From assembly GCF_000759445.1 (NCBI RefSeq), contig NZ_JRMB01000001.1:2542001-2606000 (forward strand): a stretch of 64,000 bases of DNA, given 5' to 3'. The stretch is from Pseudomonas lutea. GTDB taxonomy: Bacteria > Pseudomonadota > Gammaproteobacteria > Pseudomonadales > Pseudomonadaceae. The translations under genes were made by a program, and so were the position numbers. Below, piece after piece: positions 49,171-58,552 of this stretch. Each line of letters opens with the position of its first letter. Position 1 is the stretch's first letter. The notes below the pieces were generated by a model that saw nothing but the letters and a program-made list of their open reading frames with translations, was not told the DNA's origin and searched no databases.

Positions 49171-49385
49171 TTACTGACCCAACGGCCAAAGGCTGATCAA
49201 GATACACAGCCGATTCATGCCGCACAAGACGCCGAAAGTCGCAGTAACCCGCGAGAAACCAGTAGCTTGGCATCGATCGGCGCAAGGACGCGCAGACGTG
49301 CAACCGGGTAACGCCGCACTGCATCGAGCGTTCGCAACGCGGCTGAATGAAGGCAGTAACTTCACGCAGCCGCGCCGGGTGGCCG

Positions 49386-52022
49386 TTAACCGGTGTTGCG
49401 CAATCCGGCCGCGATGCCCGCCACAGACACCAGCAACGCCTGCACCAACGGACTGTCCAGGCTCGCTTCCTGCTGACGCGAGCGCGCGAGCAACTCCGCC
49501 TGCAATAAATGAAGAGGGTCCAGGTAGGTGTTGCGCAGGCTGATGAACTTCAGCGTTTCGGGGCTGTGGGCCAGTAGCCGTGATTGCCCCGTCAAGCCAA
49601 GCACCACGTCACACGCCTGCGACAATAGGCCGCGCAAATGCGTCCCCAGATGCAGCAGCTTCGGCTCCACCAGACGTTGATCGTAGAGCTGAGCGATGTC
49701 GCTGTCCGCCTTGGCCAGCACCATTTCCAGCATGTCGATGCGAGTGCGGAAGAACGGCCACTGCTCGCGCATCTCGGCGAGCAGATCGCCCTGCCCGCGT
49801 TCCAGCGCCTTGCTCAGCGCACTCTCCCAGCCCAGCCATGCCGGCAGCATGAGGCGCGTCTGGGTCCAGGCGAAAATCCAGGGAATGGCCCGCAAGCTTT
49901 CGACTCCGCCTTCGCGGCGCTTGGCCGGCCGGCTGCCCAGAGGCAGGCGACCCAGCTCCTGCTCCGGCGTCGCCTGCCGGAAGTATTCGACGAACTCGGG
50001 GTCTTCCCTGACCACGGCGCGGTAGGCCTTGACGCCATCAGCGGCCAGTTCGTCCATCACCTGACGCCAGGCAGGCTGCGGCATCGGCGGAGGCTGCAAG
50101 GTCGCCTCCAGCACAGCCGCCAGATAGAGGTTCAGATTTTGCTCGGCGATGTCCGGCAAACCGAACTTGAAGCGGATCATCTCGCCCTGCTCGGTGGTGC
50201 GGAACCGCCCAGCCACAGAGCCCGGCGGCTGCGACAGGATGGCCGCATGCGCGGGGCCACCGCCACGACCCACGGTGCCGCCGCGGCCATGGAACAGCAG
50301 CAGTTCCACCTGTTGCGCACGGCAGATATCGACCAGCTTTTCCTGCGCCCGGTATTGCGCCCACGCTGCAGCAGTGGTCCCGGCATCCTTGGCCGAATCC
50401 GAATAGCCGATCATGACTTCCTGCGGCCCTTCCAGGCTCTGGCGATAAGCAGGGATGCTCAGCAGCTGCTCAATCACCGGGCCGGCGTTATCCAGGTCGG
50501 CGAGCGTTTCGAACAACGGCACCACACGCATCGATCGCTGCAGACCGGCTTCTTTCAGCAACAGTTGCACGGCCAGTACATCGGACGCTGCGCCCGCCAT
50601 TGAAATGACATAGGAGCCCAGCGATGCGGCAGGCGCAGCTGCCACTTCGCGGCACGTCGCCAGCACCTCGGCGGTGTCAGCTTCGGGACTGAAATGCGCC
50701 GGCAGCAGCGGCCGCTTGTTGTCCAGCTCACGCAACAGGAAGTCGATGCGCGTCTGTTCATCCCACTCGTTATAGCGACCGAGCCCCAGGTAATCCGTGA
50801 TTTCGCTCATGGCCGAGCTGTGCCGAGTGGAATCCTGACGCACGTCCAGCTTGACCAGGAACAGGCCGAAAGTAACCGCGCGCCGCAGGCAGTCGAGCAG
50901 CGGACCGTCGGCGATCACGCCCATGCCGCATTCGTGCAACGACTCGAAACACAATTGCAGCGGTTCCAGAAGCTCACGGTTCTCGTGCAGCACCTCATCG
51001 GGGGCAGCCTGCGTGACGCCCAACGACGCGTGGGCCCAATTGCGGGTCGCCCGCAGCCGTTCACGCAGTTGTTTGAGAACGCTGCGATAAGGCTCGGCGC
51101 TGTCACCGGCGGCAGCCATCAGGGCCGGGCTCGCCTGTTGCATTGAAAGCTCGGCGGCCAGTTGATCGACGTCCCGCAGGTACAAGTCGGCGGCCATCCA
51201 GCGCGCCAGTAGCAGCACCTCGCGCGTCACGGCTGCAGTGACATTGGGGTTACCGTCACGGTCGCCACCCATCCACGAAGCGAAGCGGATCGGCGCCGAC
51301 TCCAGCGGCAGGTGCAAGCCGGTGGCGGCATGCAGGGCCTGATCGGCCTTGCGCAGGTAATTGGGGATGGCTTGCCACAGGGAATTTTCGATCACCGCGA
51401 AGCCCCACTTCGCTTCGTCCACAGGCGTGGGACGCACGCGACGGATCTCTTCGGTGTGCCACGCCTCGGCGATCAACCGCTGCAGACGCTCGGTGATCTG
51501 CTCACGCTCATGGCGATTCAGATCACGATGGTCCAGCGCTGCCAACTGGGCGGCGATGGCATCGTACTTTTGAATCAACGTGCGCCGCGCCACTTCGGTC
51601 GGGTGCGCGGTCAGCACCAGTTCGATTTCCAGGGTGGTGAGTTGTTGCGCCAGCGCTTGCGGGGTCTGACCGGCCTGCTTCAAACGCTCCAGCAGCTCGG
51701 GCAAGACCCTGGACTCAAAGGGCTGCGGCTTGCTGTCGTCGCGACGATGAATCAGCTGATACTGCTCAGCGATGTTGGCCAGGTTAAGAAACTGGTTGAA
51801 TGCGCGCGCCACTGGCAGCACTTCATCTTCGCCCAATCCCTCAAGGCTGGAACTCAGCTGCTCGGTGCCCTGGGTCGATGCATGCCGGTCAGCCTTGGCG
51901 CTTTTGCGAATGCGTTCGATCTTGTCGAGAAAATCAGCGCCATGCTGATCGCGAATCGTGTTGCCCAACAGCTCACCCAGCAGGTGAACGTCCTCGCGCA
52001 ATCGTGCATCGATATCAACCAT
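49386..52022 (-). CDS. ppc: Phosphoenolpyruvate carboxylase
   Basis: 878-residue anaplerotic enzyme forming oxaloacetate from PEP and bicarbonate. The catalytic His is in [15 protein letters not shown] (about residues 135-149). Other blocks: [54 protein letters not shown] with the essential Arg/Gly loop, and the C-terminal [10 protein letters not shown]. All intact and full length. The ATG at 52022 follows a weak AGGAG-like GGAGAG upstream. The gene is alone in its operon. Confidence 0.96.
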   Translation of the reverse strand: MVDIDARLREDVHLLGELLGNTIRDQHGADFLDKIERIRKSAKADRHASTQGTEQLSSSLEGLGEDEVLPVARAFNQFLNLANIAEQYQLIHRRDDSKPQPFESRVLPELLERLKQAGQTPQALAQQLTTLEIELVLTAHPTEVARRTLIQKYDAIAAQLAALDHRDLNRHEREQITERLQRLIAEAWHTEEIRRVRPTPVDEAKWGFAVIENSLWQAIPNYLRKADQALHAATGLHLPLESAPIRFASWMGGDRDGNPNVTAAVTREVLLLARWMAADLYLRDVDQLAAELSMQQASPALMAAAGDSAEPYRSVLKQLRERLRATRNWAHASLGVTQAAPDEVLHENRELLEPLQLCFESLHECGMGVIADGPLLDCLRRAVTFGLFLVKLDVRQDSTRHSSAMSEITDYLGLGRYNEWDEQTRIDFLLRELDNKRPLLPAHFSPEADTAEVLATCREVAAAPAASLGSYVISMAGAASDVLAVQLLLKEAGLQRSMRVVPLFETLADLDNAGPVIEQLLSIPAYRQSLEGPQEVMIGYSDSAKDAGTTAAAWAQYRAQEKLVDICRAQQVELLLFHGRGGTVGRGGGPAHAAILSQPPGSVAGRFRTTEQGEMIRFKFGLPDIAEQNLNLYLAAVLEATLQPPPMPQPAWRQVMDELAADGVKAYRAVVREDPEFVEYFRQATPEQELGRLPLGSRPAKRREGGVESLRAIPWIFAWTQTRLMLPAWLGWESALSKALERGQGDLLAEMREQWPFFRTRIDMLEMVLAKADSDIAQLYDQRLVEPKLLHLGTHLRGLLSQACDVVLGLTGQSRLLAHSPETLKFISLRNTYLDPLHLLQAELLARSRQQEASLDSPLVQALLVSVAGIAAGLRNTG

Positions 52023-52348
52023 CCAGCCTCTCCTTCAGCTTTATTGTTCTCACAGGCCGGCGTTCATGGGGATTGGGTCATCCCCTATGAGCCGCTCGAG
52101 TCCGCCACCTGAAAATGGCCGCTGCCCAACGGGGCGTCAAGAAGCCTTTTATGGCTGCCCAACGGAACGGCTGCGGGGGTTTCGTTTCTATCTCTATCGA
52201 GGGCCAGGTGTATAGAGCGACAAATCCATAGCCCTGCGCAACCCTCGGGACATTTCCCGTGCAGAGGGAGCTAGTCTCAGTCACACGCTTCGCCAAGACC
52301 AGGCCCGACATCCAACGCCCGTCGTACGACGGAACTGATGAGGTATTC
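52023..52348. other. Intergenic region, ppc promoter side; nothing identified
   Basis: 326 bp between divergent ppc and the small gene at 52349. A 12-bp direct repeat GCTGCCCAACGG occurs at 52121 and 52154, and a short inverted repeat CTCTAT/ATAGAG at 52192-52217. I see no gene or recognisable RNA. Confidence 0.5.
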
Positions 52349-52684
52349 ATGAAAATCCGAGAGCTCGCCGAACAATGGGAACAGAACGCCAAGGGTCGTC
52401 TGACCGAGACTGCCTACGCCATTCATCTGGATGTCGAGGCGGCCGCACGCCTGGCCGCGATTGCCGAGATGTATCCCAAGCGAACGCCCGAGGAACTGCT
52501 GGGTGAGCTGATAGGCGCCGCGCTGGAAGAACTGGAGGCCAGCTTTCCCTATGTGCGCGGTCAGCACATTGTCGCGACGGATGAAGAAGGCAACCCGCTT
52601 TACGAGGACGTGGGCCCGACGCCCCGCTTTCTGGAGTTGTCCCGGCGTCATCTGCAGGAGATCGCGGACCGCGAAGCGCTGTGA
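52349..52684 (+). CDS. Conserved hypothetical protein next to ppc
   Basis: 111-residue soluble acidic helical protein. MKIRELAEQWEQNAKGRLTE, then LDVEAAARLAAIAEMYPKRT and ELLGELIGAALEELEASFPY, ending in RFLELSRRHLQEIADREAL. It has a ribbon-helix-helix-like look in the middle, without a clear basic strand. The ATG at 52349 has GAGG 6 bases upstream; the frame starts at 52259 without one. Conserved beside ppc in Pseudomonas, where it is sometimes labelled pilin assembly protein; I see no sequence support for that name. Confidence 0.8.
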   Translation: MKIRELAEQWEQNAKGRLTETAYAIHLDVEAAARLAAIAEMYPKRTPEELLGELIGAALEELEASFPYVRGQHIVATDEEGNPLYEDVGPTPRFLELSRRHLQEIADREAL

Positions 52685-52824
52685 TCTTCCTGCTGAAGGC
52701 CGCGATGCTGGGTATTTTCCTGTGCGAATCGGCGTTACGGGAAGGTCGGCGTTATGCGTCATTTTTTTGAGCGTCAAATTCACAACACGTAACAAATCCT
52801 GACCCTGTGTTTGAAAAAATGTGT

Positions 52825-52852
52825 GAACTATTCAAAAAACGCAGCGGTCCGA
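52825..52852 (+). promoter_or_regulatory. AlgU (sigma-22)-type promoter of the lptF operon
   Basis: GAACTA, a 17-bp spacer and TCCGA match the AlgU/RpoE rule GAACTT-N16/17-TCTGA at most positions. It lies 112 bp before the first gene. Transcription of lptF from AlgU is established in P. aeruginosa. Confidence 0.6.
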
Positions 52853-52963
52853 CCAGTTAGCCATTGCAGGAAAGCCGCCATATGGCAGCGGACGTGACGA
52901 AATACTATCCATCCGCATGTGCTCATCGCTCAATGGAACAACCAAGTTTTCAGGAGTTACGAA

Positions 52964-53389
52964 ATGGAGTTGACCACCATGAACACCAGCACTGCCAAAA
53001 CCACGTTCAATCGCCTGCGCGGCCTGAAGCTGGCTGCGCTGGCGCTGGGCACCAGCGTTCTTCTGGCTGGTTGCGCAGGTAATCCTCCAAGCGAGCAGTA
53101 CGCCGTGACCCAGTCGGCCGTCAATGCCGCTGTCACTGCTGGCGGTACCGAATACGCCGCGGTTGAAATGAAGTCCGCTCAGGACAAATTCAAGCAAGCC
53201 GAGCTGGCGATGCAGGAAAAGCACTACGACGAAGCTCGTAAATATGCCGAACAGGCCGAGTGGGATGCACGTGTAGCCGAGCGTAAGGCCCAGGCCGCCA
53301 AGGCACAGAAAGCGGTGCAGGATGCTCGTCAGGGCGTCAATGAGTTGCGTGAAGAAGGCATGCGTCAGGTTCAGCCTGTCACTCAGTAA
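52964..53389 (+). CDS. DUF4398 lipoprotein
   Basis: 141-residue lipoprotein. Signal peptide with lipobox LLAGC (near Cys34). The mature part is helical and coiled-coil like, heavy in Ala/Glu/Lys (FKQAELAMQEKHYDEARKYA, then EQAEWDARVAERKAQAAKAQ), the DUF4398 pattern. AGGAG lies 7-8 bases before the ATG at 52964; another Met at 52979 is possible. It precedes lptF by 48 bp, the same pairing as in P. aeruginosa, and probably acts with it in the envelope. Confidence 0.87.
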   Translation: MELTTMNTSTAKTTFNRLRGLKLAALALGTSVLLAGCAGNPPSEQYAVTQSAVNAAVTAGGTEYAAVEMKSAQDKFKQAELAMQEKHYDEARKYAEQAEWDARVAERKAQAAKAQKAVQDARQGVNELREEGMRQVQPVTQ

Positions 53390-53437
53390 TCCCTCGCAAT
53401 TCAAGCATTGGCCATCGAGTTAAAGGACGAAAATATT

Positions 53438-54220
53438 ATGCGTAAACAAGTACTTATTCCTGCCCTGCTGGCTCTGAGCGTTGGTCTGGCGGCGTGCTCT
53501 TCGCAGCCGAACGTCAACCTGGAACAAGCCCGCACCAATTACTCGGCGCTGCAAAGCAACCCGAAAGCCACTGAACTGGCCGCGCTGGAAACCAAAGACG
53601 CGAGCGAGTGGCTGGACAAGGCTGACGCTGCGTACCGCAACAACGATGACCAGAAGAAGGTCGATCAACTGGCTTACCTGACCAACCAGCGTGTTGAGTT
53701 GGCCAAGCAGACGATCAACCTGAAGACTGCTGAAAACGACCTGAAAAACGCATCGGCCCAACGCGCTCAGGCACGTCTGGATGCTCGCGACGCTCAAATC
53801 AAGGCGCTGCAGAACAGCCTGAACGCCAAGCAAACCGAACGTGGCACCCTGGTGACCTTCGGTGACGTACTGTTCGATCTGAACAAGGCTGAGCTGAAGT
53901 CGTCCGGCCTGGTTAACGTCAACAAGCTGGCCCAGTTCCTGTCGGAAAACCCGGATCGCAAAGTCATCGTTGAAGGCTACACCGACAGCACCGGTTCGGC
54001 CGCTTACAACGATTCGCTGTCCGAGCGCCGCGCCAACTCCGTGCGCATGGCACTGATCAAGATGGGCGTAGGCCCAGAGCGCATCGTTGCCCAGGGTTAT
54101 GGCAAAGAGTACCCGGTGGCTGACAACGCCAGCGCCTCGGGTCGTGCCATGAACCGTCGTGTGGAAGTGACAATTTCCAACGACAATCAGCCAGTAGCAC
54201 CGCGTTCTTCGATGCAGTAA
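53438..54220 (+). CDS. lptF: Outer-membrane OmpA-family lipoprotein LptF
   Basis: 260-residue lipoprotein. Signal MRKQVLIPALLALSVGLAAC with lipobox LAAC (Cys20). A coiled-coil DUF4398-type middle (about 35-130, with TINLKTAENDLKNASAQRAQ) is followed by a C-terminal OmpA peptidoglycan-binding domain (about 140-245): FGDVLFDLNKAELKSSGLVN, IVEGYTDSTGSAAYNDSLSE, RRANSVRMALIKMGVGPERI and NRRVEVTI. The domain holds the outer membrane to peptidoglycan. In P. aeruginosa LptF is AlgU-dependent and aids survival under stress. The start at 53438 follows AAAGGA. A strong terminator follows. Confidence 0.92.
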   Translation: MRKQVLIPALLALSVGLAACSSQPNVNLEQARTNYSALQSNPKATELAALETKDASEWLDKADAAYRNNDDQKKVDQLAYLTNQRVELAKQTINLKTAENDLKNASAQRAQARLDARDAQIKALQNSLNAKQTERGTLVTFGDVLFDLNKAELKSSGLVNVNKLAQFLSENPDRKVIVEGYTDSTGSAAYNDSLSERRANSVRMALIKMGVGPERIVAQGYGKEYPVADNASASGRAMNRRVEVTISNDNQPVAPRSSMQ

Positions 54221-54238
54221 TGCGGTAGTAGCGGCAAC

Positions 54239-54277
54239 AAAAAGCCCCGCCTGTTGAAAGACAGGCGGGGCTTTTTT
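54239..54277 (+). terminator. Rho-independent terminator of lptF
   Basis: AAAGCCCCGCCTGT and ACAGGCGGGGCTTT pair around TGAA-type loop bases, followed by TTTTTTG. It begins 18 bp after the lptF stop. Textbook form. Confidence 0.92.
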
Positions 54278-54315
54278 GTGGCGCAAATGTGCGGGTAATC
54301 TGAAATTACGAGCCC

Positions 54316-54411
54316 TGGGGGAGCGAGCTTGCTTGCTTGCGAATCAGCGTGTTCCGACGTTAAAGAGACGAGCGACGGTGCGGCCTCTTCGTGAGCAAGC
54401 TCACTCCCACA
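54316..54411. repeat. REPIN (GAGCGAGCTTGC type)
   Basis: GGGGGAGCGAGCTTGCTTGC at the left (with an extra TTGC) and GTGAGCAAGCTCACTCCCAC at the right. It lies between the convergent lptF and hydrolase genes. Confidence 0.8.
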
Positions 54412-54476
54412 AATCCTGACCGCGCGGACTTTCACTCATGGCGCTCTGTCGCTCTATCGCTTAGCCGCTCTGCCCC

Positions 54477-55388
54477 TCACGGTTGAGACGACGACGGCGC
54501 GCTACCGGTTTGAGGATCAGGATAATTGGGGATTTCACCCAGCCTGCGCAGGCCGTTGAAGTGCTGCGGATCGTCCAGATAACGAACCATGACCTCGCGC
54601 CAGGTGGGGTCGCCGAAGGTCTGAACATGAGGCCCGCGGGTCAGCTGCAGCACGCGCGGCAACGGCGCGGCCTGATACAGGCTGATGCCGTTGTGCAGCG
54701 GCACTTGCGTGTCGTCCAGGCTTTGGAATAGCAACATCGGCGTGCCCTTCAGCTGAGGCATGCCATTGATGGCGCTGTCGGCATCGGGGATCACCCATGA
54801 CAGCGGCCGCTTGAAGGGCCAGGTGAGCCAGGCTGTGCCGAGGGTATAACGCGCCACCTCGCGGTAGCTTGCCGGAACGCCATCAAGCACCAGCGCTTTG
54901 ACCCGCGCGCGCTGCTGCGGATGTTCGGACAGGTAGTGCACGGCCAGCGCCCCGCCAATACTCTGGCCGAGGACCACCAGAGGCTTGCCCTGCACTTCGG
55001 GTGCGGCGTTCAGCCAGTCAAGAGCCGCGTCGATGTCTTGGTAGATGGCTGGCAGACTGGGCTCACCCTCGGACAGGCCATAGCCGCGATAGTCCACCAG
55101 CAGCACTTGGTAGCCCTGCTCCGGCAACCACCCACTTCCCGCCAGATGCCACGCCATGTTGCCGCCGTTGCCATGCAGGTGCAGCACGGTGCCCTTCAAC
55201 GGTACGCCGGGCTTTGCCGGCAGAAACCAGGCGTTGAGCCGGGTGCCGTCGGCGGCGGTAAGAGTGACATCGCGCCAGGCCAGGTGCGCTTTGTCCGGCG
55301 TCAGCGGCAGACCGCGTTCCGGGTAGAACAGCAGTTCGCTGCAGCCACTGAGGGTGATAGCGAGGAACAAGATGAGAAAACGCTTCAA
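54477..55388 (-). CDS. Alpha/beta hydrolase lipoprotein (BEM46-like)
   Basis: 303-residue lipoprotein hydrolase. The signal MKRFLILFLAITLSGC ends in a lipobox (LSGC, Cys16). LLFYPERGLPLTPDKAHLAW, TLTAADGTRLNAWFLPA, the oxyanion HLHGNGGNMAWH, YRGYGLSEGEPS and the nucleophile elbow VLGQSIGGALAVH (Ser in GQSIGG) mark the serine aminopeptidase S33/BEM46 group. The acid is in QSLDDTQVPLHN and the His near GPHVQTF. It probably acts on an envelope ester or peptide; substrate unknown. The start is immediately followed upstream by a REPIN-containing duplication. Confidence 0.88.
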   Translation of the reverse strand: MKRFLILFLAITLSGCSELLFYPERGLPLTPDKAHLAWRDVTLTAADGTRLNAWFLPAKPGVPLKGTVLHLHGNGGNMAWHLAGSGWLPEQGYQVLLVDYRGYGLSEGEPSLPAIYQDIDAALDWLNAAPEVQGKPLVVLGQSIGGALAVHYLSEHPQQRARVKALVLDGVPASYREVARYTLGTAWLTWPFKRPLSWVIPDADSAINGMPQLKGTPMLLFQSLDDTQVPLHNGISLYQAAPLPRVLQLTRGPHVQTFGDPTWREVMVRYLDDPQHFNGLRRLGEIPNYPDPQTGSAPSSSQP

Positions 55389-55417
55389 GCGATGTCCTTG
55401 TTTTCATGATAACGGGC

Positions 55418-55921
55418 ACGACACACAACCGTAGGAGCCGGCTTGCTGGCGAACGCGTCAGTGGAGTCGATATCTGCGCAGCTGACCCAACGCCTTCGCC
55501 AGCAAGCCGGCTCCTACAGGTTCCAGGCCAATGCGTGGATCTTGCATTGGGCGTTTCACCCACGGGCATGAATGTCTTACAGGATATTTGAGTAATCCGC
55601 TTCGATCAGGTGCAGGTGCAGGTGCAGGTTTCAGATTTCAAGCCCAGCCCAGGCCCAGGGCTTAGGTGACGGAGCTAAATGCGATGTACGTCTATCCGCA
55701 GCATAGGCCACGACATAAGCCACGACACACGACCGTAGGAGCCGGCTTGCTGGCGAACGCGTCAGTGGAGTCAATATCTGCGCAGCTGACCCTACGCCTT
55801 CGCCAGCAAGCCGGCTCTTACAGGTTTCAGGCCAATGCGTGGATCTTGCATTGGTCGTTTCGCCCACAGGCATGAACGCTTCACAGGATATTCGAGTAAT
55901 CCGCTTCGATCCGGTCCAGGC
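55418..55921. repeat. 304-bp-period duplication: DUF1704 gene tail plus REPIN
   Basis: Two copies about 200 bp long, 55418-55617 and 55722-55921, are offset by exactly 304 bp with a 104-bp unique spacer between. Each holds a REPIN (55430-55519 and 55734-55823; arms GTAGGAGCCGGCTTGCTGGC), a linker with GGCCAATGCGTGGATCTTGC, and the last codons of the DUF1704 gene. The outer copy still reads LIEADYSNIL then TAA at 55577-55579; the genuine one reads RIEADYSNIL then TGA. CAGGTG is repeated three times just beyond the outer copy (55607-55624). No other gene is seen in 55389-55880. Confidence 0.9.
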
Positions 55922-57158
55922 TGAGGTGATTGAGGAAGTTGGAGAAACACATCCAGGCCGAGAGCGCGTTCATGTCGCGGAACTGGTCAGGCAGATATTT
56001 GGGCGGCACCACCAGGCCTTCGTCCACCAGCTGGCGCAACGTGCGCATGTCTTCCAGCGTGGTCTTGCCGCAGAACAACAGCGGCACTTGCTCCAGCTTG
56101 CCCTTGCGCACGGCAAGCTGGATGTAGTTGTAGACCATGATGAAGCCCTTGAGGTAGGACAAATCCTTGGTAAATGGCAGACCGGTAGGCACCGAGCCGC
56201 GGAACACACGACTGGCGTTGCCGTAGCTTTCCGACATGCCGAAGCCCTGCTCGCGGTAGAAGTCGAACACCTGCAGAAAGTCCGCCCCCTCCTCGGCCAT
56301 ATGAATCGCCCGGGTGCGGTTGGTCAGTTTGCGCAGGCGGCTTGGGTAGGAGGCAAAACCGATGATCTCCATGAGAATCGCCAGCCCTTCCTGAGTCACT
56401 GTCGACGAGGGCGGCCCCTTGGACAGGAAGGTACAGATCGGCTGGTTCTGGCCGTTGAGCGTGGTGCCTACGTGTACCAGCCCTTCGTGGACCTCAAGGG
56501 CGCGCACGTCACGTTCGTTGAACATCGCATCGCTGCGGATCTTGATGTAATCCGCCCCCGCCGCAGCGTCGGCCACGATGCCGTCGGACTCGAACACCCG
56601 GATCGTCTCCTCCGCCTCGCCAAACGTGCGATTGAGCCGAGTCTGCAGCATGGCGACGGCGTCTTTGGCCGTCAGCACTTTCGGCTCATCCTTGAGATCG
56701 CCACGCCCGGCAATGTTGTTCAGGTAATCCGACAGCATCATGCCCAGATCCGACAGCGTCGGGTCCCCCGCATGAAACGCATCGGAAGCGGCGCCGTAGA
56801 GCTCCTGGGAGATCAGGCCGAAGTCAGGGGTGCCACGCGCTTCGAGCATGCGGATGACCATCCGGTACTCCTTGCACATGCGGCGCATGATTTGCCCGAC
56901 CGGATTGAACTGGCCGAGTTGACGCGTGATGTCGCGTTCAATGTTCTGGAATTCCAGCTTCACCGCGCCCGAGTCAAAGCCCAGCGGGCGATTTTCGTAG
57001 TAGGCGCGATCGACTTCAGGCATGTGCTTGCCTTTGCCGTCGAGGAAGGTTTTGCGGACGTTGTCATCCCACTTCACGGCATCAAGAACCCGGATCGGGG
57101 TCTGCGCCAACACGATACGATCGGACAACGTGCGAATAGTCTGTTGGTATTCGTCCAC
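55881..57158 (-). CDS. DUF1704 (QEGLA-motif) putative metalloprotease
   Basis: 425-residue protein annotated in Pseudomonas as flavohemoglobin expression-modulating QEGLA motif protein. The key block near residues 220-260 reads VRALEVHEGLVHVGTTLNG, giving HExxxH, followed some 25 residues later by TVTQEGLAILMEI with a further Glu. Family members in animals (MATCAP, KIAA0895-like) are metallopeptidases with this motif, so peptidase activity is plausible; the bacterial substrate is unknown. It is full length with no signal peptide or membrane span. The downstream lipoprotein and TetR genes are in the same direction. The last codons are duplicated beyond the gene. Confidence 0.87.
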   Translation of the reverse strand: MDEYQQTIRTLSDRIVLAQTPIRVLDAVKWDDNVRKTFLDGKGKHMPEVDRAYYENRPLGFDSGAVKLEFQNIERDITRQLGQFNPVGQIMRRMCKEYRMVIRMLEARGTPDFGLISQELYGAASDAFHAGDPTLSDLGMMLSDYLNNIAGRGDLKDEPKVLTAKDAVAMLQTRLNRTFGEAEETIRVFESDGIVADAAAGADYIKIRSDAMFNERDVRALEVHEGLVHVGTTLNGQNQPICTFLSKGPPSSTVTQEGLAILMEIIGFASYPSRLRKLTNRTRAIHMAEEGADFLQVFDFYREQGFGMSESYGNASRVFRGSVPTGLPFTKDLSYLKGFIMVYNYIQLAVRKGKLEQVPLLFCGKTTLEDMRTLRQLVDEGLVVPPKYLPDQFRDMNALSAWMCFSNFLNHLSLDRIEADYSNIL

Positions 57159-57184
57159 CCGGAACCCCTTATTGAACCTTTGCG

Positions 57185-57742
57185 CTATTTGGTCATGCGC
57201 TGATATTGAGCCGCTTTGAGAAAGACGTCGGAATTGGCCGGGTCATCAAGGTAGGCGAAGACTTTGTCCATCGAACTGGAGATCAGCATGCCATCGCCCT
57301 TCACCGTATCGACGCGCTCGCCATCGAGAACCTTCTGCTCGACCAGCTGCTGAAATCGCTCCAGGTCGAGGTCATAGACCACCAGTTCGTCAGCGCCGTT
57401 CTCGTTGTCCATCAGATCGAAACCGGCGATGACGTAATTGGCCCCGTATTTGGCAGGTAGCGCCGCGGACACGTACCAGCGGCTGCCATGGCGCGACACA
57501 GTGAAGACGTACTCGTCGCGGTGCTTGCGGTCGCCTTTGCGGTAGCTCACCGCCTTGTAGCGCTCGGGACCGGCGCGGCTGATTTCCAACTCGAGTGGCT
57601 CGCCCCACGCGTTTTTGCTGCTCCAGGTGCCGAGCAATTTGGGCGGGGCAGTGGTGCTGAGCGGGATCGGGTCCTTGAAAGTCACCAGGCATCCGCTCAA
57701 CAGCACGAACGACATGGCGAGCAACACGCTCCAGACTTTCAT
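57185..57742 (-). CDS. Hypothetical lipoprotein
   Basis: 185-residue lipoprotein. Signal MKVWSVLLAMSFVLLSGC with lipobox LSGC (Cys18). The mature part has a lipocalin-like opening (LLGTWSSKNAWGEPLELEIS, then RYKAVSYRKG) and the C-terminus DDPANSDVFLKAAQYQRMTK. AAGGAGA lies 6-7 bases before the ATG at 57742. It precedes the DUF1704 gene by 26 bp, so the two are probably one operon. Function unknown; the same lipoprotein-DUF1704 pair is conserved in the genus as far as I recall. Confidence 0.8.
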   Translation of the reverse strand: MKVWSVLLAMSFVLLSGCLVTFKDPIPLSTTAPPKLLGTWSSKNAWGEPLELEISRAGPERYKAVSYRKGDRKHRDEYVFTVSRHGSRWYVSAALPAKYGANYVIAGFDLMDNENGADELVVYDLDLERFQQLVEQKVLDGERVDTVKGDGMLISSSMDKVFAYLDDPANSDVFLKAAQYQRMTK

Positions 57743-57760
57743 CGGGTTCTCCTTGAGGTA

Positions 57761-58492
57761 TCAGCCAGCCATCGGCTTGGCAGTGCCCAGTACCAGATGC
57801 ATCTGGCGAGTAAGAATAGCGAGCATTTCTTCGTCGGCGTCGGGTTGAGGTCCACTGAGCAGGCCCTGATATTCCATCCGGCAGATGAGCCCCGTCAACA
57901 CTTGAGCATCCAGCTGTGGCTGAAGCGAGCCCATGACCTCGAGAAACTGGGCACTGCCTTGCAGCAATATCTGCTGGTGGGCACTTACCAGTGGCGCCAA
58001 ACGCGGGTTGATCAGGGCTTCAAGACGGAATGCGTGCTCTGCAATGAGCTGGTCGCGGCGGGTCAGCAATTGATGGCGCACGTACTCCATGGTCATCCGG
58101 GCTATTTCGTCCGCCAGACGCGCGCGGGCTTCTGCGCTGCCGTCGTTGCGGGCAACCATCTCGCGCAGCAACGCCTCGGTGCTGGTCCACAACTTGGCCA
58201 TGTAGGCGGCGCTGCGCTCGACGTATTGAGCGAAGGCATCGGTGAGCAGGTCATCGATGTCCTTGAAGTAATAGGTGGTCGCAGACAGCGGGACCTGCGC
58301 CTCGGCCGCCACCGCACGATGCCGCACCGCCCGCACGCCATCGCGGATGAGAATGCGCATGGCAGCATCCAGAATCTGCTGGCGACGCTGCTCGCTGCCC
58401 TCTCGACTCGCCTTGCGGCCCTGATACCGAACACTTTGTGCGACGGCCGTGGCCATGCCAGCGGCTCCCTTTTGAGGGGTCATGCGGTTCAC
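57761..58492 (-). CDS. TetR-family transcriptional regulator
   Basis: 243-residue regulator. Helix-turn-helix QQILDAAMRILIRDGVRAVR and HRAVAAEAQVPLSATTYYF (about residues 39-77). The FKDIDDLLTDAFAQYVERSA segment and the long helical C-terminal half are typical of TetR ligand domains. The frame has several Met in the first 13 residues; 58492 is kept. It lies between lysS and the lipoprotein gene on the same strand, an arrangement also found in P. aeruginosa. Target unknown; the lipoprotein-DUF1704 operon is the nearest candidate, only 18 bp downstream. Confidence 0.88.
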   Translation of the reverse strand: MNRMTPQKGAAGMATAVAQSVRYQGRKASREGSEQRRQQILDAAMRILIRDGVRAVRHRAVAAEAQVPLSATTYYFKDIDDLLTDAFAQYVERSAAYMAKLWTSTEALLREMVARNDGSAEARARLADEIARMTMEYVRHQLLTRRDQLIAEHAFRLEALINPRLAPLVSAHQQILLQGSAQFLEVMGSLQPQLDAQVLTGLICRMEYQGLLSGPQPDADEEMLAILTRQMHLVLGTAKPMAG

Positions 58493-58552
58493 GACGGGGT
58501 TTCCTTTTTTGAATCATTCAACATACATCACCTGACGTCGGCGCCTGAACCG

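Noticed and set aside
49171..49365. 64-codon open frame between adk and ppc
   Set aside because: No ribosome binding site, no recognisable features; the gap is better read as promoter region.
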